Positions 12,031 to 26,359 are shown, counted from the first letter of the stretch. The stretch is DNA of 64,000 nt from Mytilus galloprovincialis (GCF_965363235.1 NC_134838.1:10510441-10574440); one strand, 5' to 3'. A program made the numbers and translations. The notes: a model not told the origin generated them from the sequence alone.

Positions 12031-12481
12031 TGTTAATGGTAACAATTACAGTTTGAATTAAACATTCGTCTTAGAAATGAGAGGTTCAGCTAGCTATAAA
12101 ACCAGGTTTAATGCGCCATACAAATGAAACTTTTCGATTGATATAACACCAAATTTTATCAACCATTTTTACATCATTTGATTTATCACTTCTGTTTTGA
12201 ATATTCCTCGGAGTTCGGTATTTTTGTTATTGCACTTGTCCTGAGTATGTTTTAAACTTGCTATAAAATTTGAGAACAAAAAACTTATTCATTTTAAACA
12301 AACGCAAATCAAATCTAAAAACTTTTCTTATCTAACTTACACTGAAGGCCATGAGAAACGCACTGACAAACACACTTTCATATCTATTGCAAAATATACC
12401 ATACAGAAGTGTCTAAAATATCTTGATGTAAAAATTAAAGAAAGAAAAGTTGCGATGAAATAAAAGTACTAAAGTATGAAA

Positions 12482-15400
12482 TCAATAGCATCTAATGGTT
12501 CTGTACCAACAGATATAACAGCTGTATTTGTTCCACCATCTCCTTCTGCAACATCGACCAATGTAGTAATAATAATAACATGCTCTTTTTTGGATGCCGT
12601 GTTCTGCAAGTATAAGAAAAATGGCTTAAATAGATACTGATCATTCCTGTAATATTGTCAATCTAGAAGTATATTTAACATTGCAGTAAAGTGCTAGGTT
12701 TTACTAGCCACCAGACCAGGCTCACTGAATTTCATCAATATAATCGAACTATAAACAACCGTTTTACAAGTGAGAAGTTTAGCTAGCTTTATAAACAGGT
12801 TAACCTATCAAATTCTGCGGAAATACCTGTACCAACTTCGGAAAAGACAGTTGTTTTCAATTGGTGTTTTTGGTTGATAAAGTATAAAGTTTGATTTGTA
12901 GCTCCCCTATTTGGGTTTACCAAGGAGTTGTTTTTGTTATACTTTTTTATAGTCAATTTGTATTAAGCTTTTGCTGATATATTGTATCTAAAAACTTCAA
13001 GTCCGAAGAACCTAAACGAGTCTTGTATTTGTTTTATTTTAACTTTTTTTGCGGGACTGCACGATTGAGGAGTTGTTTGTTGTTTGCCACACATTTGTTG
13101 TAAATATTTTATGCATCTAAGGAGAATATTCAACAACTTCATTTCTTGGGAAACTCTTCCATAAAGTTATCGATTAAATTGAAACTAAAAAAGCATACCT
13201 TTGTTACAATGAACAGCCTTAACATAAGCAATATCTAAATCTCCACACTCTTCTTTGATTTCTGCTTTGGTGTCATTCGGGATGTTTTCGTCATCTTCAA
13301 AAGCTTCATGGCATGTTTTGGAATCTGAAGGGTCCTGTGTAGACAATTCAATTATCAAAGTTAATGATATATATTTAGTATCGTCTCACATAATATGAAA
13401 CAAGAATTTCTAAGATAACTAAGTTATTTTTGAAAACTAAATTTGTAGAGTTTAGATAGTCTAGAATTATGCATGCTTGCGTAAGTACTATTTTCTTCAT
13501 TCATAGTCAATAACAGTTTTTAATATATGGTTGTGAAAAGCAAGACATTTCTACAAACTCTGAATATTGACACCAAAGCAATCCTTTAGAATTTTAAATG
13601 AATTTTAATTTACGATAGTTTCCAATCCAGATGCTTGTGTTTTTTATCAACAGTCATTGATTTTAAGGTCTCGTGTCAATTTAGTGTAAATACTAAATGT
13701 AGTAACCGACACCTTTGCCTCCTTTTCAATTTATTTCTTTAGTAACGGAGGGCCTGTAAGACAATGACGAAATATACCAGAGAGACAGTCAAACTCATAA
13801 ATTGAAAATAAACAGACAACGTCTGGCTAAAAATGAAAAAAGACAAATAGTCAAACAATAGAACACTCGAAACAACACATGTAGAAAACTAACGAATAAG
13901 CAACACGAACCCCACAAAAGACTATGTAAATGAACCCTAGCCTCATTATCATTTCAATGTTAAAATCCTAATTTTAAATGATTGTATAGTTGTATACTTC
14001 TATTCTTATGATTATTTCATAAAAAATTGACAAACAACTGTACTTATGATTTTATTTTGGCTCTTTTCCCTTTGAAATTGCCTTGCGGATCTCACACTTC
14101 TATAGAGCAGTTCAAAGCTTTTCAAAGCATAAATTTAGCTACAATAATGTTCGGCCATTCATGAATAGCATTTTACAGTGCATGGAAAGCCATGTAATTT
14201 GAAATTTTAAATAATGATTTTCCATTAGACGAGAATCGGTGCTTTGGATGAAGAGATGTCTCATCTGCACTCATACAACATCTTCTTATATATAAATTAT
14301 TTATAACAAAAACTCTGGTTGCAAACCAATAACATAAATGTCACAATTGAATCATTAGAGAATTGTCATGCAAAGTTCTGTAAAAACTGGTTTTAAAGGG
14401 ATTTAATTATGTGAATCCTTGTTTGGTCAGTTTCATTTCCCTTGAAAACATTTGTTAACATTTATTTGCATTTACCTCATAAAACTGAACATTGCAGTTT
14501 CCATTGTACTTGATGATTGAATACTCCTAAAACAACCAAAGGAAAATGAATAAGAATGCTTGATATAAGTGACCATTTTAACATTATTACATCAATGAAA
14601 GAAGATTATAAGCCATGTCGTCTAAAAGACTCAGTTTTGTTGACACATAGATAATTGTTTTAAGTATATGTAGCTACAGTGTTCACGTATGTTTGTTCAT
14701 AAAATTGAAATGAAGACTGAGTATTGAGAATATAATCATTTGCATGTGTATGCTTAGTTTTATATTACATATAAGTTAAGGTACGAGAATAGCTGTAATA
14801 TTCACAATGTGTAAGATAACCCGTTGGAATTAAACGAAAGAAATTAAACTTTTTATAAGAGAAGATATAACAGTTAAACAAATTGGTATAATTCAATTGT
14901 ATACATCTGGTTCTATGAACTTTAAAATTTTACTAAAGATGCATAATTCCGGATATTTTGCATCTCGTATGCGTGTTTTCACTAACTTGACAGTATGGGG
15001 CCTCGATTTATTTGTAGATTTTAAAATATAGACATATTCGAATAGAACAGTCGATTGTACGTGCAGCAATTCTGCAGAAAAAAAACTCAACAGATAGACA
15101 GAAGATTGAATCTGCAGCTCTGCCCCTTACCGACAGTTTTGTTTGTTTTAATAAAATCTGAAAAAATGGGCAATAATTTATACATATCATTTCACGTTCG
15201 GTCCTATTTAAATTGATTTCCTTTCTTGAAAATATATAAAACAAAATATAATTGATACATAAATTGTTATCTTACTTTGTTTTTACTGGTAATTTCGTCT
15301 GCCAGTATAACACCATCTTTCTTGATTATTGCAATATCTGTATTCCCAATTTGAACATCAATGACGTCATATTCCCCACCTTTATTGTCTTTCAATACGT

Positions 15401-17061
15401 TTTCTGATACCTGTTTAAAACTACATCTTAACTAGTTACTGTTCAATTTTTCACAGAGTTTCATTCGTATTCAAACATATACATGAATGTGTCTTACATG
15501 TGTTTTCACATGCATAATCTATCTTTAATTTTGCATCAATATGAAGGCAAAAGTAGTATACCGGTGTTCAAAAGTCTTAAATCGATTGATGACAGTTTAC
15601 GTTCTATAATTGATTTAAACGTAACAATAAAAGATGACCATGTGAATGTTCATTCTCTCAAATCAGTTTTAATTTTCTTCGGAGTTCAGTTTTTCCGTGA
15701 TTTGCCCTTTTTTGTACACACAAGAATTCATATATATGAAATTTGAAATGAAAATTAAGAATGTGTCAAAGAGACAACCATCCGACCAAAAAGTATAAAC
15801 AGGCCAAGGCCATCACTGGATCTTCGACATAGCGGATGCAGCTTTAGCAAAAACATACTCAAGTTAAGTGACATTTGAAGTCAAACTAACTTTGAATCAT
15901 ATTAATGAAGTAAAATATAAAAAAAGAACATACAAGACAAACAAAATCAAGAGGCTCCTGAATTGGGATAGGCGCAAATATACGGCGGGGTTAAACGTAT
16001 TCTGTTAGGTTGCAACCCTCTCCTACACCTGACGCCAATGTAAAATAAACAAACACAAAGCAATCTACACATAAAAACTCAGTTTAAAAGAAATCTGATG
16101 TCAGGACAGGAAACAGAAGAAACAAAACAAAGGACAATGATACATAAATTAACAAAGGACTACTACCTGTTACTGACATGCCAGCTCCAGACCTCTATAG
16201 AAATAATTGTATGATATGTATTCATCATATGAAAATAGGTTATGAAATCGTAGAATGTATCAGAGTATTATAACTCGAATCTGCCAACAACTGATGGTTA
16301 TGTATTATCGTTAATCATTTTAACGAGCTGTTTTTATCTCGATTGAGCCGCTACGGTATCGCTATATTGCCTGTGTTAGGGACGACATCAAAAGTTCAAT
16401 GAAGGATAAAAAACTTAATTCAAATAGTTTTTTTACTGACCCCCGTACCCCCCTCTTAACTTAATTTGGGAAAAATTGATTGACCCATATAGATATATGT
16501 AAAATCGATGTAGGATAAACAAAACTTACAGAAAGTTTAACCCCCCCACCCCCAAACTATTTGAATGAAGTTTTTTATCCTTCATTGATCTTTTGATGTC
16601 GTCCCTTAAAGATGATGATTTTATTGACATCGAAACGTGCTCACTTAGTTTCTAGCTATAATTGTTCATATAACTATACTGTGGTGCGAAAAGAAATTAT
16701 CAGTCAGTAAGATAAAAGAAAATTTCTTAACATAGCGACAAATGTATTTGTTTCTTATGAAAAAATACTATGAGTGAATCAATGTTAATTCCAAAATAAA
16801 TGTCAGCTTAAATGACCTGACAAAGTATCGTCACTATATCCATATGAAAACGTCTGTTTAAAGGTTTGGTTAACTTTCGAGGAGAATGACGACCTTTTGT
16901 GCTTTGTATAGAATATTACCATCAAGTTTGTTTATGTTATCATGGTTATTGCTAGTACTTTTACATAACATTCAACTACAATACTAAAAACTCATTACCT
17001 TCGATGCTTCAAACATACTGGCACTCAACAAAATGAACGATAAAACTATCCCTTTATACAT
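12482..17061 (-). CDS. R2: secreted pre-pro peptide, BRICHOS-like prodomain and six-cysteine cationic C-terminus
   Basis: Five coding exons on the minus strand: 16999-17061, 15276-15410, 14476-14526, 13199-13334 and 12482-12603, all with GT/AG introns and no internal stop, giving 168 residues. Residues 1-21 form a signal peptide. The prodomain (about 22-129) has cysteines at 77, 91, 113 and 126 and an acidic stretch in exon 4. A Gln-Lys-Arg site ends at residue 135. The last 33 residues have six cysteines spaced C-x8-CC-x9-C-x2-C-x6-C. Compared with F1, the mature part differs at two residues (Asn for Tyr153, Ser for Thr156). Intron 3 is longer than in F1. R2 is transcribed away from F1, and the two share a palindromic upstream region. 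A host-defence role is inferred from composition; no named family is assigned. The BRICHOS assignment is tentative. Confidence 0.78.
13690..13935. repeat. Dispersed repeat fragment in intron 3 of R2
   Basis: Contains CCAGAGAGACAGTCAAACTC and TAAGCAACACGAACCCCACA. Related sequence occurs at 62700-62900 inside a retroelement tail. The matching place in F1 lacks it. Confidence 0.5.
15745..16205 (-). repeat. Dispersed mussel repeat in intron 1 of R2
   Basis: Copy of the repeat at 525-985, in the same position within the gene. Confidence 0.6.
16379..16605. mobile_element. 227 bp TIR element with TTA target duplication (Harbinger-type MITE)
   Basis: Terminal inverted repeats of about 52 bp (GGGACGACATCAAAAG at one end and its complement at the other, two mismatches) are flanked by TTA on both sides. 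The paralogous site in R1 (1165-1167) and in both plus-strand copies is empty and has a single TTA. A 3 bp TTA/TAA target and GG-starting ends fit PIF/Harbinger MITEs. It lies in intron 1 of R2 and has no coding capacity. Confidence 0.85.
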
Positions 17062-20035
17062 TTTCTCACTACAAAAGACATTTGATCATGAAATAATAAA
17101 ACCTGTCATGCTTATCAATATTTTCTAAACGTAATTCACCTACAGAACGCTTAACAATTCATTACGACTTTTGACATATCTATTGCTGGCCATTATTGTG
17201 ATGTATCTTACAAAATATGTTTTAATTCGATCTACAAATGCACATATTGGATTGAAGTTAAGCCAATTGAACCTTTAGTATATATAGAATTTACAAATAA
17301 TCTTTGTACTTTAATGTAGGATTGATTGCTTTTGACTAAATAATGTATTTGTTAACATACTTAGTTGATGTGTAGATACATATGTTATCGAATTATAAAC
17401 AATATATCAATAAATAAATGTACTTAAATAAAAAAAAAGTGAAAATAATTACAAACTTACAATTTTGAATTAACAGCTGTTCTTATTTGTGGTTTAAATG
17501 ACCTGTAAATTTGAGAAACTATGTTAAAGATGAAACGAGCGTTTAAAAGCATAGTACAACAATTTTTGAATAAGGATTTGATAAACTCTGTTCAGTTTAC
17601 ACAAGGACACTTCAAATTATATTGTTTAACTTACTTTACACCAATCGCAAATACTTTTGATATACTAAGGTAGAGTTTATTCGCTTTTTCCAGCTAATAG
17701 AATGTTTTGTTCTTTATAAGTGAAAACAAGTTGCTTAAGTTTTAGCCGATACAATTTCGTTAAACCCTTTTCCAAGGTCAGTTGCCTTAATTCCGAATGC
17801 ACTTTGACTTAATCATGTTACCCTATCACTATGAAGTTATAACTAATTGATAATAAAAAAACAATGCAATAACTCTATTACAAAAGAAATCGGACAACAT
17901 GTAACCAAAATTAATATATAAGATATTTGATAAAAATACCTAAACATGTGGCGCCATTTTTTGTCTTAACTGCTCCGTGTGAGAGCGGTCATGTTGATAT
18001 GCCAAGATCAGAAACTTAATTCTCAATTATAAAGTTAAAACGTTATACTGCTTTGTTTTAATGAAATGAACAAAAACTATTAAAATAAGAGAAGCTAAAT
18101 TTGATCAAATAAATTCAGCAAATAGGATACTTATGCATTATTCTTCTATTTTTACACAATAATGCAACTTATAATATTATATATTGTGCTTCGAAAATGT
18201 CCTCGTAGTTTCGCTAATTATATAAAGTAAGTACATTTTAATTAAAGTCAAATGAAGATTTTCTGCATTTAGGAAGCAATATTTGAGGATTTGGCAAATT
18301 GATAGTTGTCTTTAATCTTTTTAAAATACTAAACAAATATTTGTATGTCTTTTTTTCTAATTTTATGAACAAACTAAACTGATCATTTGCGATTCTATAA
18401 GGCTGAAAAACAATGCGCTACTTCAGCGAGTCGTACGTATGTCAAGACATTAACAGTACAAACCTTTGTTTGAAACCTGTATTTAAATATAGCGGGAACT
18501 TGTCGTCTGCTACATTCATTCAAAAGATCTTTGGCATTGTCAAAAAATGTTGTAGTTCACAAAAGTTAACAAATACTATTTGAAGACATGTCGCAATAAA
18601 GTTTTGTTCCTGGTTCGATTCTTCGAAAAGAATTTACTACCTTTCATATCATCTTTACAATAAAATTTATTAAATGGGAGGAACAAATGAACAAATGGTT
18701 TAGGTAGATACCCATTTTAACCGCAAACTTATGAATAATCATCATTTCGCAATACAAATACAGTTAATCCTTTTTCTTCACATTGAGATTAATGCTTGAC
18801 TACTAAAAGTGAAAATTCATCACACACAACGCGTCTTTAACGATACCTTTAAAAAATTATAAACCAAATGATGTGTTAATTTAACGCTTCAGTTGATAGA
18901 AAAATTATGTTTCAAAATCGATTGAATTATTTAAGATTTTTTCTTAATTTCTTATTATGTTGCCCTCCTCTCAAACCTTGGGTCTCATGTTTTATAATCA
19001 ACATGGTTATCAATTTGTACCCCGATACTTTAATAATGTATCAATTTAATTTTATCCTTATTTCTAACCGTAGAAACATATGTTTGCTTCATGACGAGAA
19101 AATAGTGTATACCTTTACTGGCCATTCGATCTATGCACATCGCAGATTCATATGTTTGTGTCATGACGAGAAGATATTGTATACCTAAACTGGCCATTTG
19201 ATCTATGCACATTTATATTTTAGGCTGTTCTTGTACCCCGATACTTTAATAATGTATCAATTTAATTTTATCCTTATTTCTAACCGTAGAAACATATGTT
19301 TGCTTCATGACGAGAAAATAGTGTATACCTTTACTGGCCATTCGATCTATGCACATCGCAGATTCATATGTTTGAATCATGACGAGAAGATAGTGTATAC
19401 CTAAACTGTCCATTTGATCTATGCACATCGCAGATTCATATGTTTGAATCATGACGGGAAGATATTGTAAACCTAAACTGGCCATTCGATCTATGCACAT
19501 CGCAGATTCATATGTTTGTGCCATGACGGGCAGATATTGTATACCTAAACTGGCCATTTGATCTATGCACATCGCAGATTCATATGTTTGTGTTATGACG
19601 AAAAGATATTGTATACCTAAAACGGCCATTTGATCTATGCACATTTATATTTTAGGCTGTTCTTGTACATACGTAATCAATTGCAACATTCTGAATATTG
19701 CGATCTGGGACCAGTCAGGACTCAAATGAATTAAGGAGCAAGTCGACAAAAGTGGTTAGTTTCCATGGGAAAATTCTTACTCCAAACGTAACAAATATGT
19801 TGTCAATCAAGAAATTAAGTCAGTTTCAAATAAACAAATTGTTTTAATCGGATTGATTTTTATTTTACACAGTACGATGTTTTCTTCCCTAAGGCATGGT
19901 ACTCGTAGGCATAAATCGTGCTTTAAAAACAAAAACTCAATCTGATTAAAAATAATAATTCTGAAACTGACTTGATTTCTTGATTGACCACATATTTTTT
20001 ACGTATGGAGGACGTGATTTCAAAACACACTCTGT
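17062..20035. other. Upstream arm of R2; no gene
   Basis: This arm is matched in the same orientation upstream of R1 and in reverse complement upstream of F1 and F2. No TATA box or other promoter motif can be called with confidence. It contains the first minisatellite array (19066-19645). Confidence 0.6.
19066..19645. repeat. 72 bp minisatellite, array 1 (about 8 units)
   Basis: The unit is built around CATCGCAGATTCATATGTTTG and GGCCATTCGATCTATGCACA. A 216 bp (three-unit) higher-order duplication is visible, because CCCGATACTTTAATAATGTA recurs at 19021 and 19237. The R1 flank has a single unit at 3894-3965, so this is local expansion. Confidence 0.85.
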
Positions 20036-21199
20036 ATTCGCATGGGAACCAACGGTATTCCGCTTTCTGCCGAATTGTTCCTTAATTCTAAGAGGCTAGA
20101 TTGGTTACCGATAATGATATTCAGTATACTACACATATCAATATAACTATCAACTAATACATAGAACGTAGTACCGGGTACCAACATAATATGAGTCTGA
20201 CTTCATACAGAAATTTCGTAGAAAAATGTAAACAAATTAACACCTTCATTTAACTCTCTTTTCCAGTATGTATTCGTAGATGACATATCTATAGAAAAAA
20301 AAACTCAGCCAATTTTAGCTATTATTCGATGTTCATTTTTTTTAAGCGAAAATTTCGCGGAATGATGTGCTCGTCTTTGACAACAATACAAAGTGACGTC
20401 AAACGGTACGGTATATATTCGACAATGAGAAATCAAAAACTGCTTAGTTAGCTACATTGTATAAAAGGCCCAAAATGACCAAGGACTCGCAGGCATACTT
20501 ATATATATGCATTCGGTGTATCATGTAAACACCGGCCAATATCAATCTTCTTGTTCGACTCAGAATGTGATAACATTTGATAAAAAGAACATGTTGTGGG
20601 TAAAAAAGTGTGAGTTTTTTTTTTAAACTTATTATTGAATTAGATGATATGTTAAAATATCTAACGTTTTTAATAAAACGAAACAGCAAAATAGCATAGT
20701 ACGTTCTGATTAAGTTGCGGTATTTGTCCTACAATAATCAAAGATAACCCGTAGCAGCCGTAGATTTGTTTTCATTTAGCAATGAATTAGACATTTATAA
20801 TCATATTTTAACCTTCGCTATTCCTTGTGAAAAAAATGCCCAACCTATGGTTCAATGAATGAATGAATGAATGAATTGTTACAAGAACACCCTAAAATAT
20901 AAATGTATTTATCTGAAAGGCCAGTTTTGATTTACGATATCTTCTACGTCATGGTGATAGAAATAAGGATAAAAATGAATTGCTTCATAATTTAAGTATT
21001 GGTATACAAATTAATAAACATGCTCATTCTGAAATAATAGTCCAACTGGTCGAAAGAAGGGCAACATAATAAGAAATAGAAGAAATAGAAGAAATAAACG
21101 TATGTTCTTAAAAATGTTAATTCAAATCTTTTTTCAGATATAATTAAACTCTCAAAAGAAGCGTTGTATTGGAAAATCATTTGATTCATAATTTTATAC
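20036..21199. other. Central spacer of the upstream palindrome; no gene
   Basis: Present also at about 4345-5160 and 49900-50830. The sequence on each side is the reverse complement of the other (arm 17062-20035, opposite arm from 21200). No coding or RNA gene is seen. Several copies have a short GAAT tetranucleotide run, for example 20854-20876. Confidence 0.55.
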
Positions 21200-21608
21200 A
21201 GTTAGTTTTCAAAGTGTGTTTTGAAAACACGTCCTCCATACATAAAAAATGTGTGGTCAATCAAGAAATCAAGTCAATGTTAGAATTATTATTTTTAATC
21301 AGATTGAGTTTTTGTTTTTAAAAGCACGATTTATGCCTACGAGTACCATGCCTTAGGGAAGAAAACATCGTACTTTGTAAAATAAAAATCAATCTGATTA
21401 AAACAATTTGTTTATTTGAAACTGACTGAATTTCTTGATTGACAACATATTTGTTACGTTTGGAGTAAGACTTTTACCTTGGAAACTAACTGTATTCCAC
21501 TTTTTGTCGACTTGTTCCTTAATTCATTTGAATATTGACTGGTTCCAGATCGCAATATTCAGAATGTTGCAATTGATTACGTATGTACAAGAACAGCCTA
21601 AAATATAA

Positions 21609-21896
21609 ATGTGCATAGATCAAATGGCCGTTTTAGGTATACAATATCTTTTCGTCATAACACAAACATATGAATCTGCGATGTGCATAGATCAAATGGC
21701 CAGTTTAGGTATACAATATCTGCCCGTCATGGCACAAACATATGAATCTGCGATGTGCATAAATCGAATGGCCAGTTTAGGTTTACAATATCTTCCCGTC
21801 ATGATTCAAACATATGAATCTGCGATGTGCATAGATCAAATGGACAGTTTAGGTATACACTATCTTCTCGTCATGATTCAAATATATGAATCTGCG
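21609..21896. repeat. 72 bp minisatellite, array 2 (4 units, inverted)
   Basis: Four units of exactly 72 bp starting at 21609, 21681, 21753 and 21825, in reverse orientation to array 1. This fits its place in the opposite palindrome arm. Confidence 0.9.
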
Positions 21897-23274
21897 GTTA
21901 GAAATAAGGATAAAATTAAATTGATACATTATTAAAGTATCGGGGTACAAATTTATAACCCTGTTGATTCTAAAACATGAGACCCAATGTTTGAGGGGAG
22001 GTCAACATAATAAGAAATAAAGAAAAAATCTTAAATAATTCAAATCCATTTTGAAACACAATGTTACTATTCACTGAAGCGTTAAGGTGAGAGGTACGTA
22101 AGTGAACGCCTCTAGCGGAAAACGGGATAATAGGCGTTTGTTGCTATGGGAGATTTCTCCCGTACACTATAAAAAATATTTTAAAAATGTCGGAATATAT
22201 TCCGTTTCGTCGGAATAATGGTCAATTTGGTGGAAGAGTATTGAATGCATCTCATCAAAAATATAGCTAAAATTGAAGAATGTAAAATGAAATATATTGT
22301 AACAGTTAAACCGTGCTTTCCTCCCATGAAAATGAAAGAAACTTGGCATGTCGTGATGGCCGTAGAGCGACTGAGTTGGGTTTACTAATAGCTGACCAAC
22401 TTAAAGCTTGCATATAAATTAATATATGTTTCTACAAAACTGTTTAAAGTACAAATAATGGATCTCGGAACTATTTTGTTTATACCTTGGGGTAACTGTC
22501 CATACATGAACTTACAATACGCCGATAATCGGCAAAGATCAGAGACATAAAAAATCGGACGTAAAAACGAAATATAGTATATTGATAACAATATCATAAA
22601 CACGTACATGCATTACACACATAAACTCCCAAAATAACAAATTAAAGCTTACACTATATATTGTCGTTTTATTTATTGAAATTCCAAAGCAAACTTTGTC
22701 ACAGACTTATATTCAGTCATTTGCATTCAAAGAAATCATTTTCCCCAAACCACTGTCAACGTGAGTGAAAACGGCTTGGACGTATTCAATCCTCGAAACA
22801 AAAATTAAAAAAGAGGTTAATACTAATACTTTTTTAATTTGGTATTCCTGTTATAACTGTTTTACAACCATTTTCTCATATAAATATAAACATAAATCCT
22901 CCAGCATAAATCTTTCTTTACAGGGCTTTCTTTCAGCGATATGGTCTATAAATAGAATTTAAAAATGAAAGTACTAGTGCTATTAAAAACAAATAATTTA
23001 TATTCAGTAAAAATAAATATTGAAAACCAAGAGTTTAAATGCTTTCTGTGTGACATGAAATTTGTAAAATATAATGTCGGAAATTACTTCAGACGGGTAA
23101 GCAAGAGAAAGTGACAATAGACTTGAACGAGAAAATCATATTGACTAAAGGTGATATGAGACCTTCCGCATAAACAAACGGGAACTCCGAAGTAAAACTG
23201 TCTTTCAAAATGAAATTTAAAAGAAATGAATACACGTTTCTTTTCAGTCAATTTGAATTGAATGGAACATTGTG

Positions 23275-23710
23275 AAGGTGGCACGGTAGTATTTGCATTC
23301 CAGAATTTAGGTTTCTCTTTTGTGTACCCTACTTAGGTAAATGTATCTAAACAGTGTGATTGGACAAAAAATACAGTATCAACTGAACATACTTTCCCAA
23401 ACTGAGGGATGAATCAGGTGTAGAAAAATATGAAATAATTTTACATACAGATGAAAATGAATTTTTGAGAATTTTTTTAAATTTTGTATTCACTGCACCA
23501 TAAAAGACCTAAAATTACTAGTGGCCTTAGGTTTCTAAAAATAGCAAAAAAAGTAAACGGTCATGATACATATTCAAATTCATTTCTGAATAAATGAAAG
23601 TACTTCAGTTAAGTGTGAATGTAGATTTTTTTGCAGTTTTCGAAAGTGGTGAAAATTCTAAAAAGGCTATCATTATCCCTATGGGCCAGGAAATACTACC
23701 GTGCCACCTT
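23275..23710 (+). mobile_element. 436 bp TIR element, copy 1
   Basis: Begins AAGGTGGCACGGTAGTATTT and ends with its exact complement, a perfect 20 bp terminal inverted repeat. It is nearly identical to the copy at 24947-25384 in the same orientation. An internal open frame of 66 codons has no recognisable motif and is probably chance. Confidence 0.85.
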
Positions 23711-24946
23711 AAGGGGGATATATATTTTTACACTAAATCAATGAAGGAACTTTTTTTACCTATGCAATTTGTAAGTTTATCAATAAAAAGTTGATTAAGG
23801 GCAACTATGATAAAACAAGCCTTAAATTCCACCCCTGAGAGTAAAAATTGCTGATTCAGCAAATTTTGCCTGATCTGTAGATAATAATGTAAAAATTTTC
23901 ATAGAAAGTAGAACTTCATTATTTTTATGTAACTTGCAATACATTTTTAATTATAAATGCTCGCTTTAACTTTTCGCAGTGCCTGACACATGTGCAACCA
24001 CTGAAATTTGAGACGCGACATTCTACGGTTGCATGTTCATACGGGTGTACTATTATTTTCACCGAAATAAATAAATTGCATAATTTCTTATTTTTTTCAA
24101 CATAAGTACAGCTATACTAGCTTTCTTAAGGTTTAATTAGAGTACTGATGTTACATGACACCAGCAGGAGCTTTTGGGGAACCAGTAAGTGGTTAAGGGG
24201 TCCTTACTTATTCATTTAGCTCTCATATTGGTATGAAATAGAGATAGAAATAGGGGTTTCTATACATTGAATAGACATTATTTTTGACAAAGAATGTATT
24301 TATGATGCTATATCAGCAAGATTAAATGGTTTATTCATTTTCCATGCAAATACCATTAGTTGTTAAGATTTTCTGACAGTGAAAAGCACAATAAATGCAA
24401 ATTGATAATGTAAGGGGACATAATTTAACTTAATGCATACATGAGAAATAGACAAACAGTCAACTTAGAGATGTATTCTAGTACATGTATTGTCAAACAG
24501 GTCACGGAATAATAGTTAACTGCAATCTAAAGACTCTTGTTGTATTGCCCTCATAATCTGAAAATGTTTAAAGTAATGTAAGGCATGCTGTAAAATGTGG
24601 AATGGACTTTAATATCAGTTTTCATGATTTGGTGATTAAACTGTTTCTTTTACTCAGATTAACCATAAACAGAGTTGGCAATCCAATAATTCCTCCTAAA
24701 TCACCATGTTTTCCTTCTGTGTTGATTTGAAACATCATATATTTGGGTTTTGTTCACTTCTTAAGTAAAAATGGTAAAATGAAAAAAAAGTGAAAATCTG
24801 CCAGATGGGGTAGGGATGCAATGTTTCATTTTTTTTTTTATAAGAAATGAGTGCAGACTAGTATTCTTTATTGCAATATGTTCCAAAGTAAGAAGTCTAT
24901 GCATCATAGGTGTCATGACTGGTTTCAAGTTTGTTATGTCTTGGTT
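23711..24946. other. Segment enclosed between two TIR elements
   Basis: About 1.24 kb with no recognisable gene or repeat. It is bounded by TTAA on both inner sides. The two enclosing elements are direct copies. Confidence 0.5.
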
Positions 24947-25384
24947 AAGGTGGCACGGTTGTATTTGCATTCCAGAATTTAGGTTGCTCTTTTGTGTACC
25001 CTACTTAGGTAAATGTATCTAAACAGTGTGATTGGACAAAAAATACAGTATCAACTGAACATACTTTCCCAAACTGAGGGATGAATCAGGTGTAGAAAAA
25101 TATGAAATAATTTTACATACAGATGAAAATGAATTTTTGAGAATGTTTTTAAATTTTGTATTCACTGCACCATAAAAGACCTAAAATTACTAGTGGCCTT
25201 AGGTTTCTAAAAATAGCAAAAAAAGTAAACGGTCATGATACATATTCAAATTCATTTCTGAATAGTAAAATGAAAGTACTTCAGTTAAGTGTGAATGTAA
25301 ATTTTTTTGCAGTGTTCGAAAGTGGTGAAAATTCTAAAAAGGCTATCATTATCCCTATGGGCCAGGAAATACTACCGTGCCACC
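24947..25384 (+). mobile_element. TIR element, copy 2
   Basis: Same element as 23275-23710, with a few substitutions and one short length difference near 25265. The left end is preceded by TTAA and the right end is followed by TGAA. Confidence 0.85.
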
Positions 25385-26359
25385 TGAATTACAAGCTTCC
25401 AGCATGAAAAAGAGGCAAGGGAAAAATATAGATCCGCTGTTTTAAAATTACGGCTTTACCGGCAACTTCAAAAATAAAATAATTAGCAAAGTATATATAT
25501 TATACTGAAGATATAGAAATTTCTGCTGGCATCAATCAATTCATTTTGAATTACGCAAAATTTCGGCATTACAGTTATTTCGATTTCAGTTGATACCGTT
25601 TATATAAATGTGCAAATGCTGCTATAAACATTTAGAATTAGAGTTTTTTATTTTTGCTGTACGTATTTCTTCTCAATTTTCGCAAAACATTCAAAAAATT
25701 CTGAAGTACGAACATGATTATTCTTTTGTGGATAGTTGTCTCATCGGCAATCATACCACATCTTCTTTTTTATATATGAATATTGTTGGCATAAATAACG
25801 AGGTCCATAATGCTGTTGGTGATTTCCAATCTCTGCAACATATAATGCATACGTTAAAACCCTTCGAAACAAGTAAAATCACAAAAATACCGAACTCAGA
25901 GGAAAATCAATTCGGAAAGTCCACAACCACAAGGCAAAATCAAACAACAAAACGCATCAAAAACAAATGGACAAGAAATGTCATATTCCTGACTTGGTAC
26001 AGGCATTTTCAAATGTAGAAAATGGTGGATTGAACCTGGTTTTATAGCTAGCTAAACCTCTCACTTGTATGACAGTCGCATCAAATTCCATTATATTGTC
26101 ACCGATGCATGAAAAAAACAAACAGACACAATAGGTAAAAATTTCAAAAATAGGGGTACAGCAGTCAACATTGTGTTATCATCTTAATAACTATAAAAAC
26201 AACAAATGTAACGAAGAAGCATAAAAAGCCATACATCAAATTAACATCCTCATATTGATTATATTATACGATTTTATTTGTCTATGAAAAATGCACCCAT
26301 CAAGGAAGTAGGGTTTTGAGTACTGGTGTTAAATTGCGCGTTTGAAATTCGCACAGGTA

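Noticed and set aside
19246-19644. Repetitive 24-residue 'protein' (also 21609-21935 and 50873-51139)
   Set aside because: Product of the 72 bp minisatellite; units of 70 bp in the third array destroy the frame.
25608-26018. 136-codon plus-strand open frame inside the 5.3 kb element
   Set aside because: Overlaps recognisable dispersed repeat sequence (GTGGATAGTTGTCTCATCGG) and has no domain-like features.
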